Source of the DNA: JARRJY01 sp037388705 | Lineage (GTDB): Bacteria > Pseudomonadota > Gammaproteobacteria > UBA6429 > Thiohalophilaceae | Length of the DNA stretch: 5,603 nt | Assembly: GCA_037388705.1 (NCBI GenBank) | Contig: JARRJY010000102.1 | Span: 1-5,603, forward strand | Direction: 5' to 3' | Shown here: in pieces, positions 1 to 4,912 of the stretch | Numbering within the stretch: the first letter of the stretch is position 1 | How the letters are laid out: the number at the start of each line of letters is the position of its first letter | The notes under the pieces: generated by a model | What the model was told of the DNA's origin: nothing | Database searches by the model: none | The model's input: only the letters and a program-made list of their open reading frames with translations | Position numbers and translations under genes: made by a program

Positions 1-391
1 TTCAATGCGCATAAAAGGAAAAACGGAAAAATATGTTTTACGTGAAGCGATGAAGGGAGTATTACCACGCACGCTTTATGAACGTGAGAAATTTGCGTTC
101 ATGGCACCACCTGCGCACACTGATCCTAAAAAATGGGCTGCAATGAAAAAACTGGCTGATGAATACCTGTCTGACGAGGCAATTGAGAAGGCAGGCCTGC
201 TTGACAAGGATGGTGTCAAGGCCCTGTTTGAATTGCATGAATCTGATGACACACCAGTTTCTACCCAGGTACAGCTTGATGCCGTGATAAACCACATGAT
301 TGGTATCCAGGTTTTGCACAAGCACTTCGTAGAAAATAATATTCCTGCACAGGCAAAAACCAGGGCTGATGAACTGGGATGGAGAGCATAG
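1..391 (+). CDS. Asparagine synthase (glutamine-hydrolysing) family protein, C-terminal end, 5' partial
   Basis: This is the tail of a gene that enters from the left edge. The frame is already open at base 2 (a TCA codon precedes the first visible ATG at 5), so that ATG is probably internal. The segment opening with MRIKGKTEKYVLREA and followed by LP-x-x-LYEREKFAFMAPP matches the conserved C-terminal part of the AsnB synthetase domain, where a Glu-Lys/Leu-Arg segment and an R-x-K-x-x-F-x-x-P segment lie beside the ATP/aspartate site. The family makes asparagine, or amidates other carboxylates, from glutamine and ATP. The N-terminal glutaminase domain and the SGGxDS pyrophosphatase motif lie outside the window, so substrate cannot be judged; AsnB paralogues in polysaccharide clusters are an alternative to true asparagine synthesis. 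It ends with TAG at 389-391, convergent with the PAS gene 26 nt away. Family call is fairly sure, exact role is not. Confidence 0.82.
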   Translation, partial: SMRIKGKTEKYVLREAMKGVLPRTLYEREKFAFMAPPAHTDPKKWAAMKKLADEYLSDEAIEKAGLLDKDGVKALFELHESDDTPVSTQVQLDAVINHMIGIQVLHKHFVENNIPAQAKTRADELGWRA

Positions 392-404
392 CCCCAGAAG
401 GCAC

Positions 405-436
405 AATGATAAAAAGTCTAGAGGGCTTTTATCATT
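405..436. terminator. Inverted repeat between convergent genes, possible weak bidirectional terminator
   Basis: The arms AATGATAAAA (405-414) and TTTTATCATT (427-436) are perfectly complementary over 10 bp, with a 12-nt loop that contains the TAG stop (418-420) of the PAS gene. Each strand has an A-run on the left arm and a T-run on the right arm, as expected for a terminator shared by convergent genes. The stem has only two G-C pairs and there is no separate U-tract beyond it, so its strength is doubtful. Confidence 0.42.
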
Positions 437-804
437 ACTGCGCGGGCCATGTCACCCGATAACTCGAAGTTAATACCTTTCAGCTCAACCTCGTACTTAA
501 CACCATCCTTGCGTATTGCCGTTACCTGGTAAGGGGCTTCAGACATGGTCTTCAGGTTTTGCATAAGGAGATTAGCAGACTCAGGGGCAAATAAACGCCA
601 GGCATTCATGCCTTCAAGTTCATCAACTGAATAACCAGTCATATCGGCAAGCGCCTGGTTGCATGCAATGATAGTGCTGTTGGAATGAATTCCTATAGCA
701 CTATAACCCTCTTCCAGGAAATCATCTGGCACAATGCCACGTGAGACCATTGCCCTCTTGAGATATTTTGCTCGTTCAACTTCTAGCGACATTTGATATT
801 TCAT
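418..804 (-). CDS. Small stand-alone PAS-domain protein
   Basis: This 128-aa protein is essentially one PAS fold. Residues 1-30 are a charged, probably helical lead-in. From about 35 the PAS pattern runs G-I-H-S-N-S, then CNQALADMTGYSVDELEG (48-65), a PE (74-75) before the long helix, and the S-box-like IRKDGVKYEVELKG (97-110) with the RKDG turn. It stops at residue 128, where longer PAS proteins usually run into a linker and an output domain (kinase, GGDEF, HTH), so no output module is present. PAS domains bind ligands or cofactors, or mediate protein contacts; no cofactor can be assigned here. The ATG at 804 follows an AAGGGA with a suitable gap and lies 12 nt after the proB stop, so it is probably the last gene of the rplU-proB transcript. 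No transmembrane segment or signal peptide is seen. Its function is unknown: it could be a sensor acting on a partner, or a remnant of a larger sensor. Confidence 0.85.
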   Translation of the reverse strand: MKYQMSLEVERAKYLKRAMVSRGIVPDDFLEEGYSAIGIHSNSTIIACNQALADMTGYSVDELEGMNAWRLFAPESANLLMQNLKTMSEAPYQVTAIRKDGVKYEVELKGINFELSGDMARAVMIKAL

Positions 805-816
805 TAAAATCCCTTT

Positions 817-1941
817 CTAAATCAGAACCAGGTTATCCCTGTGGATAATCTCGTCTTCATCAATATAGCCCAGTAATTCCTCGATTTTACTGGTTGGCTG
901 GCCTTTGATTTTGTCCACTTCATCTGAATTATAATTTATCAGGCCACGGGCAATTTCGTTACCCTGTATATCAACACAGGCTACCATTTCGCCGCGGTTA
1001 AACCGGCCTTCGATATTTTTTATCCCGACTGCCAGCAAACTTTTACCGGACTCTTTTAATACCTTGATTGCGCCTTCATCGAGAATGACTTTACCTCGCA
1101 TTTGCAAGTGTCCTGCCAGCCATTGCTTGCGTGCAGTCGAGGTAGCCTGCTCTGCTATTAACAGCGAGCCCAAACTTTCAGCATTGCGTAGTCGCTGCAA
1201 TATGTTTTCTTCACGACCAGAGGCGATAATGGTTGATGTACCGGAACGTGCGGCAAGGCGTGCTGCTCTTAACTTGGTCGCCATGCCACCACGCCCTAAT
1301 AAACCTGCACTGTCACCCGCCATGACATCCAGTGAACTGTCATTGGCCCTGGCTTCTGTTACCAGTTCTGCATCAGCATGTTCACGTGGGTTTTTATTAA
1401 ATAAACCTGCTTGGTCAGTAAGAATAATCAGGTGCTCTGCTTCCACCAGGTTGGCGGCCAACGCGGCTAACGTATCATTATCACCAAAACGAATTTCATC
1501 GGTCACCACGGTATCGTTTTCATTAATTACTGGAACTACCCCCATATCCAGCAAGGTGCGAATAGTACTGCGTGCATTGAGATAGCGCTCACGATTGGAT
1601 AGATCATCATGCGTTAACAGAACCTGCGCGGTATGCAGGCCATGTGCCGAAAAGCGTGACTCGTAAGCCTGCACCAGGCCCATCTGACCTACTGCGGCCG
1701 CTGCCTGTAATTCATGTAATGCGTGAGGACGTTTTGCTAATCCTAAGCGACACATACCTTCGGCAACAGCACCGGATGAAACAAGGACAATTTCGACGCC
1801 ATCTTTTTTTAACTGCACCATTTGTTCAACCCACATGGCAATACCGTCAAGGTTCAGACCCTGACCATCACGGGTTAACAAGGCGCTACCAATCTTAATC
1901 ACCCAGCGCTTCGATGTAGTTAATGACGTACGTTGTTCCAT
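817..1941 (-). CDS. proB: Glutamate 5-kinase with C-terminal PUA domain
   Basis: ProB phosphorylates L-glutamate with ATP to gamma-glutamyl phosphate, the first step of proline synthesis, in the cytoplasm. The 374-aa length fits the two-domain form (E. coli 367 aa). Amino-acid-kinase motifs, numbered from the ATG: KIGSALLT (16-23), VSSGAVAEG (54-62), INENDTV (139-145), FGDNDTLAALAA (152-163), LTDQAGLF (174-181) and GRGGMATKL (216-224). A PUA domain covers about 280-362, including the RFNRGE and INYNSDE segments seen in other ProB proteins. The ATG at 1941 is chosen over an in-frame TTG at 1947 that would add two residues. Neither has a clear Shine-Dalgarno sequence; the upstream bases are A/T-rich. 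The obgE stop lies 15 nt upstream, so translation may depend on ribosomes finishing obgE. proA, the next pathway gene, is not in the window. Proline feedback inhibition is typical of the family but cannot be read here. Confidence 0.96.
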   Translation of the reverse strand: MEQRTSLTTSKRWVIKIGSALLTRDGQGLNLDGIAMWVEQMVQLKKDGVEIVLVSSGAVAEGMCRLGLAKRPHALHELQAAAAVGQMGLVQAYESRFSAHGLHTAQVLLTHDDLSNRERYLNARSTIRTLLDMGVVPVINENDTVVTDEIRFGDNDTLAALAANLVEAEHLIILTDQAGLFNKNPREHADAELVTEARANDSSLDVMAGDSAGLLGRGGMATKLRAARLAARSGTSTIIASGREENILQRLRNAESLGSLLIAEQATSTARKQWLAGHLQMRGKVILDEGAIKVLKESGKSLLAVGIKNIEGRFNRGEMVACVDIQGNEIARGLINYNSDEVDKIKGQPTSKIEELLGYIDEDEIIHRDNLVLI

Positions 1942-1956
1942 TGCCAATATTTTTTG

Positions 1957-3003
1957 TTATTCGTTATCCGTTGATTCAGTATTGAGTGTTTCACGCTTTT
2001 CTTCAATATAATCCATGATTCGCCCAACCAGCTCCCTGGTACCCAGCTTGTTTATTGCGGATATTTTAAATACCGGACCCTGCCAGTTTAATTTTGAAAT
2101 AATTTCATCACAACGACTTTCACGTTCTTCTTCCGGGATTAAATCGATCTTGTTTAACACCAGCCAGCGCTCATAATCAGCCAGTTCCGGGCTGAAGTTG
2201 ATCATTTCCCTTTCAATGGTTTTCACTTCTTCGACCGGATCAATTGATTCATCGAATGGCGCCACATCCACCAGGTGTAACAACAGCCGGGTGCGCGAAA
2301 TATGTTTTAAAAACTGGATACCCAGGCCAGCACCCTCTGCAGCTCCTTCGATGATGCCGGGAATGTCAGCCATAACAAAACTACGGTGTGCTTCCACACT
2401 CACTACACCGAGATTTGGGTGCAAGGTAGTAAATGGGTAATTGGCAACTTTTGGTTTGGCACCGGATACAGAACGAATCAACGTCGACTTGCCAGCATTG
2501 GGCATGCCTAGCAAACCGACGTCGGCCAGCACTTTCAGTTCCAGGACAATACGGCGAGATTCACCGGCTGTACCCGGGGTACTTTGACGTGGCGCGCGAT
2601 TGGTACTGCTTTTGAAACGGGTATTACCGATACCGTGGAAACCACCCTGTGCCACTAACAGCTTCTGGCCTTCCTTTACCACGTCCCCAATTAGCTCTGC
2701 CGTATCTTCATCATGCACCACAGTGCCCAGGGGTACCTTTATACAGAGATCCTCTCCGCCTTTGCCGGTCATGTTACGACCTTTACCCGGTTCACCATTT
2801 TCGGCTCTAAATTTACGCGTATAGCGAAAATCTGCCAGGGTATTCAGGTTGGTGTCACCCACCAGGTAAACACTGCCACCATCACCACCATCACCACCGT
2901 CCGGACCACCGAATTCAATATATTTTTCACGGCGAAAACTGACACAGCCGTTTCCGCCTTTGCCGGCGCTGACCTGAATTGTGGCTTCGTCTACGAATTT
3001 CAT
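1957..3003 (-). CDS. obgE: Obg/CgtA GTPase, ribosome assembly factor
   Basis: Obg is a slow GTPase that binds the 50S subunit during assembly and is linked to the stringent response. The 348-aa protein has the glycine-rich Obg fold at about 1-159 (GKGGNGCVSFRREKY at 14-28, then GGPDGGDGGDGGSVYL at 32-47), followed by a G domain. Visible G motifs are the P-loop GMPNAGKST (166-174), FTTLHPN (191-197, G2 threonine), DIPG (213-216), NKID (284-287) and SAI (315-317). The C-terminal tail after about 335 is short and charged, ending in TESTDNE. The ATG at 3003 gives the usual MKFVDEA start; ribosome binding looks modest, with GGA about 8 nt upstream. It follows rpmA after 72 nt that hold an intrinsic terminator, so its transcription probably relies on readthrough or an unseen promoter. 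It is also called cgtA or obg. Confidence 0.98.
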   Translation of the reverse strand: MKFVDEATIQVSAGKGGNGCVSFRREKYIEFGGPDGGDGGDGGSVYLVGDTNLNTLADFRYTRKFRAENGEPGKGRNMTGKGGEDLCIKVPLGTVVHDEDTAELIGDVVKEGQKLLVAQGGFHGIGNTRFKSSTNRAPRQSTPGTAGESRRIVLELKVLADVGLLGMPNAGKSTLIRSVSGAKPKVANYPFTTLHPNLGVVSVEAHRSFVMADIPGIIEGAAEGAGLGIQFLKHISRTRLLLHLVDVAPFDESIDPVEEVKTIEREMINFSPELADYERWLVLNKIDLIPEEERESRCDEIISKLNWQGPVFKISAINKLGTRELVGRIMDYIEEKRETLNTESTDNE

Positions 3004-3020
3004 TTACTGGTTCCAGTTAC

Positions 3021-3047
3021 AAAAAACCCCGTCACATTGGACGGGGT
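3021..3047 (-). terminator. Intrinsic terminator between rpmA and obgE
   Basis: Read on the minus strand, ACCCCGTC (3047-3040), a 6-nt loop and GACGGGGT (3033-3026) form a perfect 8-bp, GC-rich stem followed by a run of T (3025-3021, six T if the last stem base is counted). It lies 29 nt after the rpmA stop and 18 nt before the obgE start. It should end most rplU-rpmA transcripts and let a fraction through to obgE-proB-PAS. On the + strand the bases after the stem are only loosely T-rich, so the minus direction is preferred. Confidence 0.9.
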
Positions 3048-3075
3048 CTTTAGATTTTTACGTTTTTCGCTGAAA

Positions 3076-3336
3076 TTATGCTGCAGGCACAATGCTCACG
3101 AATTTACGCTTTTTAGGCCCCTTGACCTCAAATTGTACAGTACCACTAACCTTGGCAAACAAGGTATCGTCTTTACCTATACCTACGTTCACTCCCGGGT
3201 GAAACTTGGTACCACGCTGACGAACAAGGATGTTGCCTGCTAATACAGATTGGCCACCGTAACGCTTAACGCCAAGGCGTTTGGATTCTGAATCGCGACC
3301 GTTACGAGTACTACCACCAGCTTTTTTATGAGCCAT
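3076..3336 (-). CDS. rpmA: 50S ribosomal protein L27
   Basis: L27 is a small basic protein of the large subunit whose N-terminal tail reaches toward the peptidyl-transferase centre. The 86-aa product (E. coli 85) begins MAHKKAGGSTRNGRDSESKR. It lacks the short cleaved extension found in Firmicutes L27, so the tail is exposed directly after Met removal. The family signature GNILVRQRGTKFHPG lies at 34-48, and the protein ends in FVSIVPAA. The ATG at 3336 has an AGAGG about 8 nt upstream and lies 12 nt after the rplU stop, so the two genes are cotranscribed. A strong terminator follows, which fits the need for high and equal amounts of L21 and L27. Confidence 0.98.
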   Translation of the reverse strand: MAHKKAGGSTRNGRDSESKRLGVKRYGGQSVLAGNILVRQRGTKFHPGVNVGIGKDDTLFAKVSGTVQFEVKGPKKRKFVSIVPAA

Positions 3337-3348
3337 TGCTAAAACCTC

Positions 3349-3660
3349 TTACCCGGCAATACCGGTAATTTCAATTTCCGTGTAATTTTGACGATGACCC
3401 TGCTGTTTGCGAGAGTGCTTACGACGACGGAATTTAACGATTTTCACCTTGTCACCGCGACCATGGCCTTTAACCATCGCAGTCACTTTGCCACCTTCTA
3501 CGTAAGGGGCACCAATTTTGATATTATCGCCATCTGCGATCATCAGTACCTTCTCAATATCTACAGAAGCGCCATCGTCGGCCTTGATAGACTCAACCTT
3601 GATAGTTTGCCCTTCTGTTACCCGGTACTGTTTGCCACCGGTTTCGATTACCGCGTACAT
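3349..3660 (-). CDS. rplU: 50S ribosomal protein L21
   Basis: L21 binds 23S rRNA in the large subunit. At 103 aa it matches the E. coli length exactly. It starts MYAVIETGGKQYRV (1-14), a hallmark of the family, and has the basic signature beginning KFRRRKHSRKQQGHR (76-90) followed by QNYTEIEI. The ATG at 3660 follows TGGAGAA (3673-3667), a good ribosome binding site. It is the first gene of the minus-strand operon, with a near-consensus promoter about 95-120 bp upstream and an ~88-nt leader that can fold. It is divergent from ispB, as in E. coli and Pseudomonas. Confidence 0.98.
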   Translation of the reverse strand: MYAVIETGGKQYRVTEGQTIKVESIKADDGASVDIEKVLMIADGDNIKIGAPYVEGGKVTAMVKGHGRGDKVKIVKFRRRKHSRKQQGHRQNYTEIEITGIAG

Positions 3661-3666
3661 GTTTGT

Positions 3667-3692
3667 TTCTCCAAGCTTTTTTGCCTTCTCCA
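3667..3692 (-). promoter_or_regulatory. rplU ribosome binding site with a duplicated SD-like heptamer
   Basis: TGGAGAA occurs twice in the rplU leader: at 3673-3667, with GGAG 8 nt before the ATG, and again at 3692-3686, 19 nt further upstream. The near copy is the working ribosome binding site. The far copy has no start codon at proper spacing, so it could be a standby or regulator-binding site, or chance in a purine-rich leader. Confidence 0.55.
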
Positions 3693-3702
3693 GAGTATTT
3701 CA

Positions 3703-3748
3703 CCCCCAGAGCTATAAGATTCGGCGAACAGAGTCATTGCTCTAAAGG
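3703..3748 (-). promoter_or_regulatory. Predicted hairpin at the 5' end of the rplU mRNA leader
   Basis: On the minus strand CCTTTAGAGC (3748-3739) can pair with GCTCTGGGGG (3712-3703) over 10 bp, three of them G-U in RNA, closing a 26-nt loop. The left arm begins almost exactly at the start site predicted from the -10 box (about 3748-3747). A 5'-terminal stem could stabilise the message or be a regulatory site. No known L21-type leader was recognised; the pairing was found by eye, not by a folding program. Confidence 0.4.
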
Positions 3749-3754
3749 GCGGCA

Positions 3755-3783
3755 ATTTTAGCCTTTTGCTGCCCGCCGGTCAA
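3755..3783 (-). promoter_or_regulatory. Sigma70 promoter of the rplU operon
   Basis: On the minus strand TTGACC (3783-3778) and TAAAAT (3760-3755) each match the -35 and -10 consensus at 5 of 6 positions and are 17 bp apart. Transcription should start near 3748-3747, giving a leader of about 88 nt. The bases between -10 and start read TGCCGC, a GC-rich discriminator of the kind that makes ribosomal promoters sensitive to ppGpp/DksA. That sensitivity is inferred. Confidence 0.82.
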
Positions 3784-3784
3784 A

Positions 3785-3806
3785 GGATTTTCGGTGAAAA
3801 ATCAGT
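3785..3806 (-). promoter_or_regulatory. UP-like element upstream of the rplU promoter
   Basis: Directly upstream of the -35 box, the minus strand carries AAAA at about -44 to -41 and ATTTTT at about -55 to -50. This resembles the A-tract and T-tract layout bound by RNA polymerase alpha subunits. Part of it also forms an inverted repeat (TGAAAAA 3795-3801, TTTTTCA 3808-3814), so a protein operator is an alternative reading. Confidence 0.45.
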
Positions 3807-3837
3807 GTTTTTCAGGCTGTTATGACCATTATCACGC

Positions 3838-3866
3838 TTGACAGTCCGGCCCCCGCCCCCTAGCAT
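3838..3866 (+). promoter_or_regulatory. Probable sigma70 promoter of ispB
   Basis: TTGACA (3838-3843) is a perfect -35 box, and TAGCAT (3861-3866), 17 bp on, matches the -10 consensus at 4 of 6 positions. The spacer is unusually C-rich, with two C5 runs. Transcription would start near 3873, leaving about 38 nt before the ATG at 3911. A more consensus-like TATTAT lies at 3886-3891 but has no good -35 at 16-18 bp and would leave almost no leader. Confidence 0.62.
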
Positions 3867-3910
3867 GCTCAACCTTTGTCGATTCTATTATATATGCGCG
3901 CTAAGTGCTT

Positions 3911-4891
3911 ATGACCATTGAAGATATTTACAACCTGGTGTCTGAGGACATGGATCAGCTCAATCGCTGTATCCATGCACGCCTGTACTCTGAAGTAGTG
4001 CTTATCAACCAGATTGGTACCTATATTATAAATAGTGGCGGAAAACGGCTACGGCCCATTATTCACCTGCTGTGTGCCCGAGCCTGCGGATACCAGGCCC
4101 AGGAGCAGACTGGCAGCCATATTAACCTTGCCGCTATTGTGGAATTTATCCATACCGCCACCTTGCTGCATGATGATGTGGTCGATGCCTCTGAACTGCG
4201 CCGCGGCAAGGAAACCGCCAATGCCCTGTTTGGCAACGAGGCAAGCGTGCTGGTGGGGGATTTTCTCTATTCCCGCGCATTCCAGATGATGGTCGAAATC
4301 GGCAGCATGCGGGTGATGGAAATCCTGGCTGATGCCACCAACACCATTGCCGAAGGTGAGGTACTTCAGCTACTTAACTGTAACGACCCCGATACCACCG
4401 AAGCGCGATACCTTGAAGTCATCCATAATAAAACGGCCAAGCTGTTTGAATCGGCCGCTCAACTGGGGGCAGTACTCACCGACCAACCGATAGAAATTGA
4501 AGAGTCACTGGCGAAATATGGCATGCACCTGGGCTGCGCATTCCAGCTCATAGATGACGTACTGGATTACACGGCGTCCAGTGAAGACATGGGCAAAAAC
4601 ATCGGTGATGATCTTGCCGAAGGCAAACCTACCCTGCCATTAATTCATGCCATGCGTGAAGGCACGCCTGAGCAGGTCAAACTGATCCGCAGCGCCATTG
4701 AAAATGGCGGGCTGGCCGATATTGAACAGGTAATGGCCGCGGTCACCTCGACAGGCGCTATTGACTACACCGCGAGTGCGGCACAGAAAGAAGCACAACG
4801 GGCTATCGAATCACTGGCCATCCTTCCGGATTCTCAATACAAACAGGCGTTACAGTTCCTCGCCGAGTTTTCAGTAAACCGAAACTACTAG
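3911..4891 (+). CDS. ispB: Octaprenyl-type (long-chain all-trans polyprenyl) diphosphate synthase
   Basis: IspB condenses isopentenyl diphosphate units onto an allylic primer to build the polyprenyl tail of ubiquinone or menaquinone. The 326-aa protein (E. coli IspB 323) is all-helical with the family motifs GGKRLRP (43-49), first Asp-rich motif DDVVD (88-92) followed by RRGK (97-100), GDFLYSRAFQMM (116-127), second Asp-rich motif DDVLD (215-219) and GDDLAEGKPTLPL (232-244). Small residues Ala83 and Thr84, five and four positions before the first motif, fit a long-chain product, since bulky aromatics there stop short-chain enzymes. The exact length (C40 or other) cannot be read. The ATG at 3911 is chosen because it aligns with the family start; an in-frame GTG at 3905 would add two residues. 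No clear Shine-Dalgarno precedes either. It is divergent from rplU and convergent with the EAL gene, with 21 nt between the stops. Confidence 0.95.
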   Translation: MTIEDIYNLVSEDMDQLNRCIHARLYSEVVLINQIGTYIINSGGKRLRPIIHLLCARACGYQAQEQTGSHINLAAIVEFIHTATLLHDDVVDASELRRGKETANALFGNEASVLVGDFLYSRAFQMMVEIGSMRVMEILADATNTIAEGEVLQLLNCNDPDTTEARYLEVIHNKTAKLFESAAQLGAVLTDQPIEIEESLAKYGMHLGCAFQLIDDVLDYTASSEDMGKNIGDDLAEGKPTLPLIHAMREGTPEQVKLIRSAIENGGLADIEQVMAAVTSTGAIDYTASAAQKEAQRAIESLAILPDSQYKQALQFLAEFSVNRNY

Positions 4892-4912
4892 GCAAGTCGT
4901 TAATGGTTATCC

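Noticed and set aside
1064..1585. A long + strand open frame of 173 codons opposite proB
   Set aside because: It lies wholly antisense to well-supported proB kinase motifs, has no family features and no ribosome binding site; it is a codon-bias shadow.
2871..2900. Repeated CACCATCACCAC-like tract resembling a microsatellite
   Set aside because: It encodes the conserved GGDGGDGG segment of the Obg fold, so protein constraint explains it.
3006..3017. ACTGG-TT-CCAGT inverted repeat just before the obgE start
   Set aside because: The 2-nt centre cannot form an RNA loop and 5-bp arms are common by chance.
2713..3243. A + strand open frame of 176 codons spanning obgE, the terminator and rpmA
   Set aside because: It is antisense to two certain genes and crosses their intergenic terminator; the translation shows no recognisable domain.
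3660..3708. GTG-started upstream ORF in the rplU leader that would overlap the rplU start
   Set aside because: The G-run lies directly against the GTG with no spacing, and the encoded peptide has no notable features; nothing supports translation.
3844..3860. C-rich tract (G-rich on the minus strand) as a possible G-quadruplex
   Set aside because: Only two long G-runs are present plus a GG; four adequate runs are needed for a classical quadruplex.
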